DNA of 64,000 nt from Schistocerca nitens. Lineage: Eukaryota; Arthropoda; Insecta; Orthoptera; Acrididae. This document shows, piece by piece, positions 23,063 through 33,200 of this stretch (position 1 is the stretch's first letter; every line of letters starts with the position of its first letter). The notes under the pieces were generated by a model. The model saw only the letters and a list, made by a program, of their open reading frames with translations, did not search any database and was not told the origin of the DNA. The stretch is taken from positions 1,049,358,432 to 1,049,422,431 of the forward strand of contig NC_064614.1 of the NCBI RefSeq assembly GCF_023898315.1, written 5' to 3'. The position numbers and the translations under genes were made by a program.

Positions 23063-26000
23063 TTGGATCACCAATCACAGCTATCAATTATAAATTTTCA
23101 CCAATCACCAGAAATTTTATCTCCACCAAGTTGTATCTCAGTCCTAGGTAATTGCATTGATGAATTAAAGTCACCCAACCCAGTTGACATAATCTGCCTC
23201 TCTGAACACCGTGTGACCACTGGTAGAGGAACTAGGCCTAAGCACAATGAGAAACTCAGACAGGAGAGTACTGCAAATGTTAGAATAAGGAAAGGTTCTC
23301 ATAAAAGTATAATTAAAAATAATGTAAGTATATTTCATCAAAATATTGGGAGTTTAAAGAATAAAGTAGATGAGCTTCTGGTTTGTTTAGAAGATTTAGA
23401 AGCTGAGAATGAAATAGATATACTATGCCTGTCTGAGCATCACATTGTTACTGATATGGATAAGGTAAATGTAAGTGGATATAAGCTCTCTGCACATGTA
23501 ATGAGAGAAAATATGGAGAAAGGAGGAGTTGCCATATATGTCAAAAGTTATCATTGTGCAAAAAGTATAGAAACAAAAAAGTTTTGTATAGAGAAACATA
23601 TAGAAGCATGTGCCTGTGAGCTTAAATTAAATAAAGGCACATTTATAATTGTAACTGTATATAGGTCCCCATCAGGAAATTTTCATCTATTTCTGAAAAA
23701 TTTGGACTCCTTGTTGTGCTATCTGTCAGACAGGGGGAAACAAATTATTATTTGTGGGGACTTCAATGTAGATTCTCTGAAAGAGGGTAATAGGAAAAAT
23801 GACCTTGAAGTATTACTCGGTTCTTTCAATTTAACACCCGTTATTGATTTTCCTACTCGGGTGGTAAAGGATAGCAGCTCACTGATAGATAACTTCTTTA
23901 TAGACCAAGATAAGTTTAACCAGATAAACGCTCAGCCTGTTGAGAATGGTCTTTCTGATCATGGTGCACAGCTAGTTACAATATATGACATAGCTCCATT
24001 CAGCAATACTAAACAGTCCTCCAAAGTAGTACGTCCAGTCAACGATTTAACAATTGCAAATTTCAGGGAAAGCCTACAGCAGTTAGACTGGGATGAGGTG
24101 TACCGTGAACCTGATGCCAATTTAAAATATAATTTATTTCATGACATTTTTGTAAATGCATTTGAAAACTGCTTCCCCAAGAAAATAGTTAAATATACTC
24201 GTAAGAAACCTTGTAACAAACCATGGCTTACTAAGGGTATAAAAATATCTTGTAACCGGAAAAGGGAAATGTATCTGACAGCAAGAAAGAGTAGTGACCC
24301 AGAAACTATCAAAAATTATAAAAACTACTGTGTTATATTAAGAAAAGTTATTAAAAAATCCAGGAGTATGTGTATCATGTCTGAAATAAGCAACTCTGAT
24401 AATAAAATTAAAACAATTTGGAATATTATTAAAAGAGAAACAGGTCAACCAAGAGCAGAGGAAGACAGTATTACCATCAAATTGAATGAAAACTTTACGA
24501 ACAAAAAGTCAGAAGTTGAAAATATTTTTAATAATCATTTTCTAAATGTTGTGGATATTGTAGGATCCAGGTGTTCATTAGAAGATGCTAGGCTGTTAAT
24601 GGAAGAGGCCATACCTATGCAATTTGATACAATTGAAATCTCACCCACTTCTCCCTCTGAAATTAGGAAAATAATAAACTTGCTTAAAAGCAAAAACTCA
24701 CATGGAATTGATGGCATTTCCAGCAAAATACTAAAAGCTTGTTCTCAACAGATAAGTAAGATTCTCAGCCACTTGTGTAATAGCTCTCTGGAACAGGGCA
24801 TTTTCCCTGATAGACTGAAATATGCTATTGTTATACCTTTGCATAAAAAGGGGGATAGATCTGATGTCAACAATTACCGTCCAATCTCCCTTCTAACAGC
24901 TTTATCCAAAATTTTTGAGAAAGTAATGTATTCAAGAGTAGCTTCACATATCTGTAAAAATGAAGTACTAACAAAATATCAGTTTGGTTTCCAGAAAGGT
25001 TTTTCAACAGAAAATGCCATATATGCTTTCACCAATCAAATTTTGAATGATCTGAATAACCGAACACCACCCATTGGGATTTTTTGTGATCTCTCAAAGG
25101 CTTTTGATTGTGTAAATCACGAAATTCTGCTAGACAAGCTCAAGTATTGTGGCATGAGTGGGACAGTGCACAAATGGTTTAATTCGTACCTAACTGGAAG
25201 AGTGCAGAAAGTTGAAATAAGTAGTTCTCGTAACATGCAAAGATCAGCACATTCCTCAAACTGGGGAACTATCAAGAATGGGGTTCCACAAGGGTCAGTC
25301 TTGGGTCCTTTGTTGTTCTTATTATATATTAATGACTTGCCATTCTATATTCATGAAGAGGCAAAGTTAGTTCTCTTTGCTGATGATACAAGTATAGTAA
25401 TCACACCTGACAAACAAGAATTAACTGATGAAATTGTCAATACTGTCTTTCAGAAAATTACTAAGTGGTTCCTTGTAAACGGACTCTCACTGAATTTTGA
25501 TAAGACACAGTACATACAGTTCCGTACAGTGAATGGTATGACGCCATTAATAAATATAGACCTTAATCAGAAGCATATAGCTAAGGTAGAATATTGCAAA
25601 TTTTTAGGTGTGTCCATTGATGAGAGATTAAATTGGAAGAAACACATTGATGATCTGCTGAAACGTTTGAGTTCAGCTACTTATGCAATAAGGGTCATTG
25701 CAAATTTTGGTGATAAACATCTTAGTAAATTAGCTTACTACGCCTATTTTCACTCATTGCTTTCATATGGCATCATATTTTGGGGTAATTCATCACTGAG
25801 GAATAAAGTATTTATTGCACAAAAGCATGTAATCAGAATAATAGCTGGAGTCCACCCAAGATCATCCTGCAGACATTTATTTAAGGATCTAGGGATATTC
25901 ACAGTAGCTTCTCAGTATATATACTCTCTTATGAAATTTGTTATTAACAACCAAACCCAATTCAAAAGTAATAGCAGTGTGCATAACTACAATACTAGGA

Positions 26001-26203
26001 GAAAGGATGATCTTCACTATTCAAGATTAAATCTAACTTTGGCACAGAAAGGGGTGAATTATACTGGCACTAAAGTCTTTGGTCACTTACCAAATAGTAT
26101 CAAAAGTCTGACAGATAACCAACAAGTATTTAAGAAGAAATTAAAAGAATTTCTGAATGACAACTCCTTCTACTCCATAGAGGAATTTTTAGATATAAAT
26201 TAA
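23063..26203 (+). CDS. ORF2 of the Jockey-like element: endonuclease and reverse transcriptase (1046 codons, intact)
   Basis: One uninterrupted frame. AP-endonuclease motifs run from residue 88: VSIFHQNIGSLKNK, then LCLSEHH (122-127), VTVYRSPSG, IICGDFNVD and LSDHGAQ. RT motifs are PLHKKGDRSDVNNYRPISLL, YQFGFQKGFSTENA, CDLSKAFDCVNHEIL, NGVPQGSVLGPLLFLLYIN, LVLFADDTSIVI with the catalytic FADD, and YCKFLGVSIDERLNWKKH. The C-terminal tail ends in SFYSIEEFLDIN, matching the tail of the copy at 51767. Residues 10-54 look like a diverged second copy of the endonuclease start. The true start may be further in, near residue 73-88, since residues 1-72 are unlike the related copy. All catalytic residues I can identify are present, so the enzyme could be active. 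Confidence 0.92.
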   Translation: MDHQSQLSIINFHQSPEILSPPSCISVLGNCIDELKSPNPVDIICLSEHRVTTGRGTRPKHNEKLRQESTANVRIRKGSHKSIIKNNVSIFHQNIGSLKNKVDELLVCLEDLEAENEIDILCLSEHHIVTDMDKVNVSGYKLSAHVMRENMEKGGVAIYVKSYHCAKSIETKKFCIEKHIEACACELKLNKGTFIIVTVYRSPSGNFHLFLKNLDSLLCYLSDRGKQIIICGDFNVDSLKEGNRKNDLEVLLGSFNLTPVIDFPTRVVKDSSSLIDNFFIDQDKFNQINAQPVENGLSDHGAQLVTIYDIAPFSNTKQSSKVVRPVNDLTIANFRESLQQLDWDEVYREPDANLKYNLFHDIFVNAFENCFPKKIVKYTRKKPCNKPWLTKGIKISCNRKREMYLTARKSSDPETIKNYKNYCVILRKVIKKSRSMCIMSEISNSDNKIKTIWNIIKRETGQPRAEEDSITIKLNENFTNKKSEVENIFNNHFLNVVDIVGSRCSLEDARLLMEEAIPMQFDTIEISPTSPSEIRKIINLLKSKNSHGIDGISSKILKACSQQISKILSHLCNSSLEQGIFPDRLKYAIVIPLHKKGDRSDVNNYRPISLLTALSKIFEKVMYSRVASHICKNEVLTKYQFGFQKGFSTENAIYAFTNQILNDLNNRTPPIGIFCDLSKAFDCVNHEILLDKLKYCGMSGTVHKWFNSYLTGRVQKVEISSSRNMQRSAHSSNWGTIKNGVPQGSVLGPLLFLLYINDLPFYIHEEAKLVLFADDTSIVITPDKQELTDEIVNTVFQKITKWFLVNGLSLNFDKTQYIQFRTVNGMTPLINIDLNQKHIAKVEYCKFLGVSIDERLNWKKHIDDLLKRLSSATYAIRVIANFGDKHLSKLAYYAYFHSLLSYGIIFWGNSSLRNKVFIAQKHVIRIIAGVHPRSSCRHLFKDLGIFTVASQYIYSLMKFVINNQTQFKSNSSVHNYNTRRKDDLHYSRLNLTLAQKGVNYTGTKVFGHLPNSIKSLTDNQQVFKKKLKEFLNDNSFYSIEEFLDIN

Positions 26204-26369
26204 GAAAAACAAAACAAAAAAAAATATTAAAAATAAAGAAAAACAATAAAATAAAGTTGTTATATTAACTTAAGTATGTTGTTAAATTAACCTAATTATG
26301 TCATGTATTGGAAAATTCGACTTGTTCCACATCATTACGAAATATCGTATTCATGATCCATGGAACTAG

Positions 26370-26398
26370 TATTAATCTAATCTAATCTAATCTAATCT
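26370..26398 (+). repeat. (TAATC)n 3' tail of the Jockey-like element
   Basis: Four to five tandem copies of a TAATC/TCTAA pentamer directly after the 3' untranslated region; such short repeats are common at 3' ends of non-LTR elements. Confidence 0.85.
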
Positions 26399-26400
26399 TT

Positions 26401-26782
26401 AATGATGAGTGAGGTGAAACAGATCACAACTTGGAATTTCAAAACCACACTGTGTTAGTAGACATTACCCTGATTATGGTAGTCCATCTCTCCTTTCTTA
26501 CAGCCTATGTTTAGGATATCTATCCAAATATCAAAATCTAATGTTTTGCATGAGGGTTGAATCATGACAGAATTTAGATTGCATTATAAAACAGAGACAA
26601 AATTTCTAGCCAGTACTTACCTTCAGGAGGTGACATGTTTAGTGCTGCCAATAGATGCTTTTAAAAGAGCGTGGAGCTATTCTAGCTTTCAGAATTATTA
26701 GTTCCTTAAGATGAGTAGTAAATTTGTTTCCCAGGTGTTACGGCATTGTTGCTCAATTTGCACCCTTACTTTTCCAATTTAG
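26401..26782. other. End of MTIF2 intron 4
   Basis: Intronic sequence between the (TAATC)n tail and the acceptor of exon 5. Nothing recognised. Confidence 0.6.
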
Positions 26783-26959
26783 TGACACTGTCAAGTGGAG
26801 ACACCATTACATTCCTTGACACACCAGGACATGCTGCTTTTTCTGCGATGCGGGCAAGAGGAGCGGAAGTTACTGATATAGTGGTACTGGTTGTGGCAGC
26901 CGACGATGGTGTGATGGAGCAGACTGTTGAATCAATTCGTATGGCAAAGGAGGCTAACG
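26783..26959 (+). CDS. MTIF2: MTIF2 exon: G3 and switch II of the GTPase domain
   Basis: Acceptor CCAATTTAG ends at 26782; two bases complete Val after the previous exon's G. It encodes [18 protein letters not shown], the G3 motif DTPGH with the IF2-specific [11 protein letters not shown] extension, then [17 protein letters not shown]. Donor GTAAAT at 26960, phase 1. An ORF starting further left (26746) runs through the intron end and is not the exon start. Confidence 0.97.
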
Positions 26960-27055
26960 GTAAATGTCTCGGTAGAAAATTTAAAAGATTATTATAATGA
27001 TGGTGGATAAATGTCTGTGTCTCATAACTTATCATTTTGTTTTTCTTTCTCACAG

Positions 27056-27105
27056 TACCCATAATTGTTGCCATTAACAAGATTGACAAACCTGAAGCTG
27101 ACATA
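27056..27105 (+). CDS. MTIF2: MTIF2 exon: G4 motif (NKID)
   Basis: A 50-base micro-exon. Acceptor TTTCTCACAG ends at 27055. It encodes [17 protein letters not shown] and carries the guanine-specificity motif NKID. Two overlapping donors exist: GTAGGT at 27106 and GTAAAC at 27110. Only the first leaves phase 0, as required by the next exon, and the join then aligns with the human AEADPEKVKKELL segment. Confidence 0.95.
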
Positions 27106-27708
27106 GTAGGTAAACATTAACTTTCTCTGGTTTATTTGAGTGGTAAAGGCTATTCTTATTATAGTAATTTGACATATTCAATTGACTTATGTCAGTAGCA
27201 GTTACTCTTGATACTTTGCAGTGCTATCACAAGCATTCACATGACATTGTTCATGGCAGATGTGATTTGTCATTTTACCTACATGGTTGAACACAAAGTA
27301 GCAGCTCTAATTGTGCAGCATTAACACTGAAATAAGGATTTTACCATGATTTATTATTACAGAATTTGTTTATCCTGTGACCAGCACATAAGCTTATATT
27401 GTATAGCATGCAAGTTTGTAGTACTCTAATTTGTAATGGTTTATAGAAAAAAAATGTGCTATGAAGTTTGCTTTGTGGACAGTTATTCAGAGAGTCTACT
27501 CATAAACTGATGTTTTATTGATATTTGTAGTCTAAAAGCAGTATTTGAACTTCCTTTCTATTTGCTCATACTGTACAAAAGTTTGTTTCTACTGTCCTAT
27601 TGTAAAAATGTAGTCTGAAACTTTAATCTGGAGAAATAGAAAATAATGAATCATTTATTTTGTGCATTATTGGCCTTCAGGAGTGTGAAAGTGATTTATT
27701 CGGTTTAG

Positions 27709-27923
27709 GAACGCTCAAAAAGAATGTTGCTGCAACACGGAATACAAGTAGAAGATGAAGGTGGAGATGTTCAAGTGGTTCCAATATCAGCCCTCCATGG
27801 AACAAACTTGGATGTCCTAGCAGAAGCAATAGTTCTACAGGCTGAGTTGATGGATTTAAAAGGAGATCCTAAAGGGATGATAGAGGGTGTTGTTATTGAG
27901 TCTAAAACTGATATGCTGAGAGG
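27709..27923 (+). CDS. MTIF2: MTIF2 exon: G5 and end of the GTPase domain
   Basis: Acceptor CGGTTTAG ends at 27708 and the frame opens with ERSKRMLLQHGIQVEDEGG. It carries DVQVVPISALHGTNL, which includes the G5 SAL motif, then the helix to GMIEGVVIESKTDMLRG at the start of domain II. Donor is GTTTGT at 27924 in phase 2, a weak GT donor, but the next exon completes the codon as Gly. The Met at 27724 is internal, not a start. Confidence 0.95.
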
Positions 27924-29268
27924 GTTTGTATATTTCTAAGTTCTTATTACAAGTTGTTTTAAACTTTCTGTGTTCCATTTTTAGTTCACGAGGAAAATTA
28001 ACTGAGCTTAAATGCTGATCTGCTATGAAACTGCTTTAGTATTATTGTAAACATTTATGTAGACCTATCATTAACTGCTACAACAGCAGCACTCAGTTCT
28101 AATTCTCAAAGAATAATCTCTACAAAACATAAAAGAGTGGTCACAAGGCAGCCTACATATGCCAAATGCCTTTCCATACCAAATGTCCTTCCAGTGTCTA
28201 TCAGTTCATATTAGAACACACACAATGTTTGATTTACCCAAATCTGAATGTTCTCAAGTAATTTTCAGATATTAGAATCCCATAGATTACACCACTACAT
28301 AAGCTCCACAGTTAATGTCAAGAAAATAGTGTTGGGCCCGAATACTGATTCAGTTATGTAATGCTACCATTCTGTTAAAACAAATTGTCCAATTCCTTTC
28401 TAATTTGTAATAAATGATAATAATAATCTCCCTCTATATTAATAATAATAATAATAATCATAATCATCTCCCCCCTCCCCTCATGAACCATGAATCTTGT
28501 CATGATGGGATACATATGTGCCTCAGTGATACAGATGAATTTACCATGTGTGCAACTGCATTACAGGAATATAAATTGCTACTGTGAACAGCTGAAAGCA
28601 AGGGGAAACTACAGCCTTTGTGTTTCCTTAGGACATGCAGCTCTGCTATATTGAGCAATGATGTTTGCTGCTGATTTGGTTGAGAGGTCTGTCTATGTGG
28701 CACGTCTACATGGTGTGATCTCAGATCTCAGTTAGTTTGGCATAAGTGGACATCCCCACAGACTGTCCTAGTGCTTTGAGTATGCTCAAGACTCTGCCCC
28801 AAGCATTATTTAGTTTGGAAACTGCTGTCTTTATTTATCAACTAATCATGTGGCCAGATCTCTACATATTTTTTTAAGAAATGCAATCTCAGAATGTGTT
28901 TGGCTGTTTTAACAACTTGGTGCCATTATAATTCATGTGATATCATGTGAAGTTACAGTGCTCTGTGACAGCTGCCTTTGTTGGTTGTTCTGTATGTGTT
29001 GGATGCTTGTGCTTCATGTATGTTTCGTGTCCCATCCGGATGGTCAGACCTACCTACATTTTCCCCACAGTGGCATGGGATGCGGTAGACTCCTAGTTTC
29101 CGGAGTCTTAGGTCATCCTTAATAGACCTCAATAAGGCTTTTTTCTTGGGATGCAGGGGTTATGGGTTTGGAGAATTTTTCCAGTTTTCTCAGATTTATT
29201 ATTGATGTGAGGATGCTTAGGGCGCCTTCTCATTGTGAAGGAGTGTGGCAGCTGAAAGCATGCAAGTA
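27924..29268. other. Start of the 31.5-kb MTIF2 intron 7, mostly unassigned
   Basis: Includes an (AAT)n run near 28430-28460. A patch at about 29030-29220 resembles coding sequence of an old retroelement by composition, but I could not name it. Confidence 0.45.
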
Positions 29269-30357
29269 CAAGAGGTGTTCAATAAATGTAACACACTTTT
29301 GTCTCAGCTAGTTGTAGTTAAAAAAAAAAGTTGTATTTTGTTTGCAACATCCTTAGTCATTCCTGTATCATGTCTTATATTTTCAGCAACTCCCAGTAGA
29401 TGACAATGCTGTGACCATCACAAATATTCACAAGCATTTAAGGAATGTCTATGGACATTGGGCAGTACATAAAAACTTAGTAAGGCTCTGGCAAAACGTC
29501 TGTAATCAGGAGATTAATGAGATGGAAATCTGCGTGGTCTTCCACAGACAGGCAGCTGCACGCAGGTGTGACGTCTGCATTGAAACATGCAGACACACTT
29601 ATTCAAGGTGATAAATAAAAATCAAATAACTTAGTGCTCAGTGGGACATCTTTCTTGGTAGTGCTCACACTGTTAGTATATTCAAAGGGTTGCGCCCACT
29701 GGGTTTGGCAACACCCAACTGAAGAGCATTAATGGGAAAAAGGACAATTTATGCCAAATTGCTTGCTGATTATCAGACTGATGGTGACAATTTTTTGTTC
29801 CAAATTGTCACAGGCAATGAAACAGGATTAATTACTTGGAGCCTGAAACAAAACAGCAACAATCCATATAGTGTTAGAACACAGTGTCTCCTTTAAAGAA
29901 GTAGTTCAAAGCTCTACCCTCATCTGGTAAAGCCATGGCTACAGTCTTGTGGGATTCTGAAGGGGATTTTAAGTTTGATGTTATCCCTTATCCTCAAACA
30001 ACCAACTCCAAAGTCTGTTGTGAGACCCTCAGAAAATTGAAGAAAGGGGTTCACTGTTTTTGTGGCCACCAAAATGCTAAGGCACATCTTCTTCTCCATG
30101 ATAACATGGGAAGCACTACAGTGATTGTGGATACGTCTTTAGGCAGCAGGAATGTGGGTGAGATGCAGATCAGAGGAGTGGCATCATGTCTGCACTCAAG
30201 AGTGTCACATTAAGAGTTAGAAGGACATTAAGGTGAAAGATTGTGTTTTATAGCCAAAGATTTAGTGAACTGTATGGTGAATTTAAATTGTGAATCAAAG
30301 CTTCCTGCTTTGTGAAAAAAAAAAAAAAGTGTTGCATTCCTTATTGAATTACCCTTG
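29269..30357 (+). mobile_element. Mariner-like element with TIRs, transposase decayed
   Basis: The left end CAAGAGGTGTTCAATAAATG and the complement of the right end (CAAGGGTAATTCAATAAGGA) form inverted repeats of about 30 bases with mismatches, flanked by TA (29267-29268 and 30358-30359). The plus-strand interior keeps mariner landmarks. KAMATVLWDSEGDFKFDVIP and YCETLRKL-like CCETLRKLKKG near 29930-30040 correspond to the family VMATVFWDxxGILLIDFLP and CETLRKLRRAI. HLLLHDNMG near 30090-30116 corresponds to LLHDNARPH. Frames are broken, so it is non-autonomous now. Confidence 0.82.
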
Positions 30358-30363
30358 TATATA

Positions 30364-31684
30364 CACTGAGGTGACAAAAGTCATGGGACAGCAATATGCA
30401 CACACAGATAGTGGTAGTACTGTGTAAACATGGTATAAAAGGCCACTGCATTGGCAGAGCTGTCATTTGTATTCAGGTGATTTATGTGAAAAGGTTTCTG
30501 ACATAATTATGGCCTCGTGATGGGAGTTAACAGACTCTTGAATGTGGAATGGTAGTTGGAGCTAGATGCATGGGACATTCCATTTCAGAAATCAGTAGGG
30601 AATTCAGTATTCTGTGATCCAAAATGTCAAGAGTGTGCCAAGAATACCAAATTTCAGACATTATTTCTCACTAAGGACAACGCAGTGGCCTATGGCCTTC
30701 TCTTAAGGACTGAGAGCAGTAACAATTGCGTAGAGTTGTCAGTGCTAACAGGCAAGCAACACTGTGAGAAACAACTGCAGAAATCAATGTGAAATGTACA
30801 GCGAACATTTCCACTGGGATAGTGCCGCAGAATTTGGCATTTAGATGACTGTATAATTGTGGGCTGGTCAGATGAGCCCCAATTTCAATTGATAAGAGCT
30901 GATGGCGGGGTTCGAATGTGCTGCAGACCCCATGAAGCCCATGTTGTCAGCAAGGAACTGTGAAAGCTGGTGGTGGCTCCATAATGGTGTGGGCTGTGTT
31001 TATATGGAATGGACTGGGTTATCTGCATGGTTGGCTACATGGAGACCATTTGCAGCCATTCATGGACATCATGTTCCCAAACAGTGATAGACTTTTTATG
31101 GTTGACATTGTGCCATGTCAGCAGGCCATAAGCACACGACTCGCATTCGGGAGGATGACGGTTCAATCCTGCGTCCGGCCATCCTGATTTAAGTTTTCCG
31201 TGATTTCCCTAAATCGCTCCAGGCAAATGCCGGGATGGTTCCTTTGAAAGGGCACGGCCGACTTCCTTCCCCATCCTTCCCTAATCCGATGAGACCGATG
31301 AACTCGCTGTTTGGTCTCTTCTCCCAAACAACCCAACCCTTACAAGCAACCACATAGAATGAATAGCAGGCCATAATTATTCTTAGTTGCTTTGGAGAAC
31401 ATTCTGGACAATTCAAGCAAATGATTTGACCACTACTATCACCTGACATGAATCCCATCGAACATTTATGGGACATAATCAAGAGGTCAGTTCTTGCATA
31501 AAATCCTGTCCTGGAAACACTTTCACAATTATGAATGGGTTTACGGGCAAGATGGCTCAATATTTCTACTGGGGACTTCAAACAATTTGTTGACTCCATG
31601 TAGCATCAAGTTGCTGCACTAAGTCAGTGAAAGGAGATTTGACAAGATATTACGAGGTATAACCTGACTTCTGTCACCTCATTG
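30364..31684 (+). mobile_element. Tc1/mariner-like element with TIRs, split by a SINE
   Basis: Left end CACTGAGGTGACAAAAGTCA and the complement of the right end (CAATGAGGTGACAGAAGTCA) are inverted repeats, flanked by TA (30362-30363 and 31685-31686). The interior reads CGMVVGARCMGHSISEISREF near 30545-30605, then GGGSIMVWAVFIWNGLGYL near 30966-31025 and FMDIMFPNSDRLF near 31060-31098. After the SINE at 31132-31364 it reads SPDMNPIEHLWDIIKRSV near 31443-31496. The order matches Tc1-like transposases (GGGSVMVWG, then DNAPCH, then SPDLNPIEHLWD). Stops and frameshifts are present. Confidence 0.85.
31132..31364 (+). mobile_element. tRNA-derived SINE with a 12-bp target-site duplication
   Basis: Flanked by the perfect 12-base direct repeat AGCAGGCCATAA (31120-31131 and 31365-31376). 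A B box (CGGTTCAATCC, 31159-31169) follows a truncated tRNA-like head; the body contains CCGTGATTTCCCTAAATCGC and ends in an AACCC-rich tail. I recognise the family from memory as a frequent Schistocerca SINE. It sits inside the Tc1-like transposase, so it is younger than that element. Confidence 0.9.
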
Positions 31685-31686
31685 TA

Positions 31687-32710
31687 CAGTATCTATAATG
31701 AGCTGGCTTCCAGTATATGCTGTGTACACTTACACAGTTTCATCTATAGAGCTGAGATGATGTAGACACGTCTCCTTTGCATTACAGACAACCTTGCTGT
31801 GACAGTATAGAAACTAAGAACAGTGACTCATCTTATGACGATGCACTTTGTTATCCATTTCATGAGGAGAGCCACACACTAGTACTGCGGTCTTGGGGCA
31901 GGAGAGAGAAGGTACAGAAGATGACACCCAGTGCAAGGTGGTCAGTCATCAGGATCACCTGAAGATGGAATAAGCAAACTTCCCAAAATACTGTACCATT
32001 TGGATGAGGCTGCCTGGCTGAATACACAAGAAATTTCGAAAAGTAACTGATTTTCATCACAACAGATGAACTATAAAATTCAGATGGGCAGTGGCATGAA
32101 AAGCTCTTTTAAAAAACAGCAATATGTTATGTTGTGCTACAGAAAAATGCTGAAGAGTAGGTAGATAAATTGGATACCTAATGGAAAAAAGTATTGAATT
32201 GAGTAACGGGAAAAGAAATTTATGGCACAGTTTGGCTAAAAGAAGGGATAGTCCTTTGACAGAAGACTGTGACAACAGATAGCAATAACAACAACAACAA
32301 CAAAAGTAATATTACTCGGTCCAGTAAGTGATGAATGTGCAGTTCAGATAGAAACACAAGAGATGAATGATGAGTGTGAATCATGTTATATCCCTGGCCA
32401 CACAATTAGTTCTGCTAATGTACTGCAATATTGCCCAACCATGAGCTGCGTACCTCATGTGTATCCATTGCTTCTACTGCATCCTCATTGATGTCCATAT
32501 TTCACCTTTTTCTGTATTCTTCCATCTTTATCTAAATCCATGAATCTCATAAACAATAATCTTACTGGTCTTAGGTCTGAAGATCTTATTGTCTAAATAA
32601 TACTCCCTGTTAAGTGGTTTGAGATGTTGCGTGACACATGTGGTAAACTGTGAATGGGTTCCCATCATTGTGTAAATACATTGCGTTTTGTATGGCCAAA
32701 AAATTATTCT
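31687..32710. other. Intron 7 sequence with an old RTE fragment
   Basis: Mostly unassigned. A diverged plus-strand piece at 32136-32262 matches the C-terminal coding region of the RTE family (separate entry), and an (AAC)n run lies at about 32285-32305. Confidence 0.5.
32136..32262 (+). pseudogene. Diverged RTE C-terminal fragment
   Basis: Base-level similarity to the complement of about 15225-15345: CTACAGAAAAATGCTGAAGA, then GTATTGAAT, then TTTATGGCACAG, then AAAAGAAGGGATAG in the same order and spacing. In the intact family this codes for YRRMLKIRWVDQITDEEVLN through LWHNLTRRRDRL. Frames are broken. It is much older than the copies at 14988 and 33562. Confidence 0.65.
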
Positions 32711-33010
32711 ATGGAATATCCACGATGGAATGTAACCATACCAGAGAAGGAAAGTTGCTACTCATCATTCTTTTTATTTCTCTCCTTTCCGCTACGTACC
32801 ACTTCCCCCCTCCGCACCTTCTCTCCTGCCCTCTGTCCAAACTGAAACACTTCACTGTCCGCCACTCCCACCATACTATCCCTCCCCCTCCCCGCCCCAG
32901 CCTCCTCCTTACCCCCACCCAGCCGCCACTCCCATCATGCACTGGTGCTGCTGCTCGCAGTGTAGTTTCAGCTCTCTAAGACTGCAGATGTGTGTGCAAG
33001 TTACATTTGT

Positions 33011-33053
<43 letters not shown>

Positions 33054-33200
33054 CGCGTGTTTCATGTGTGTCTACTGCTGACAAAGGCCTTAATGGCCGA
33101 AAGCTATGATTGTGTGAATCTTTTTATTGTGCCTATCGCGACTCAGCATTTCCGCTATATGGTGAGTAGCAACTTTCCTTCTCTGGTATTGTTACAAAAG
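32711..33200. mobile_element. Penelope-related non-autonomous element with terminal inverted repeats
   Basis: The ends are a 33-base inverted repeat with one mismatch: 32732-32764 (GTAACCATACCAGAGAAGGA...) against the complement of 33163-33195. An 11-base direct repeat with one mismatch (ATTATTCTATG at 32703-32713, ATTATTCTCTG at 33201-33211) flanks it. The interior is C/T-rich on the left, then GGTGCTGCTGCTCGCAGTG, a (GT)n run (33013-33051), and a right part ending GACTCAGCATTTCCGC. These internal modules match both arms of the Penelope-like element at 46259-47697, so this is probably a deletion derivative of that family. Confidence 0.72.
33013..33051. repeat. (GT)n microsatellite
   Basis: About 19 GT units; the same position carries (GT)n or (AC)n in the related arms at 47514-47540 and near 46350, so the run belongs to the element family. 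Confidence 0.95.

Larger units (their letters stand above)
22790..26400 (+). mobile_element. Jockey-like non-LTR retrotransposon, 5' truncated, with open ORF2
   Basis: Lies in the sense orientation of MTIF2 intron 4. It starts within the end of ORF1: a plus-strand reading with a G tract followed by NGKIPVVTGVGAAPF at about 22915-22965 matches the GKIPVAVGVRAAPF segment of the related minus-strand element at 56540-56600. ORF2 follows. The 3' end carries a (TAATC)n-type simple repeat at about 26370-26398. No clear target-site duplication was found. Confidence 0.85.

Noticed and set aside
26746-26782. Upstream extension of the exon-5 ORF (starts [11 protein letters not shown])
   Set aside because: It lies left of the TTTAG acceptor at 26782; the exon phase and family alignment begin at 26783, so this is read-through of intron.
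32650-32979. 109-codon Pro/Leu-rich plus-strand ORF
   Set aside because: It runs from unique sequence into the C/T-rich part of the Penelope-related element; composition explains the open frame.
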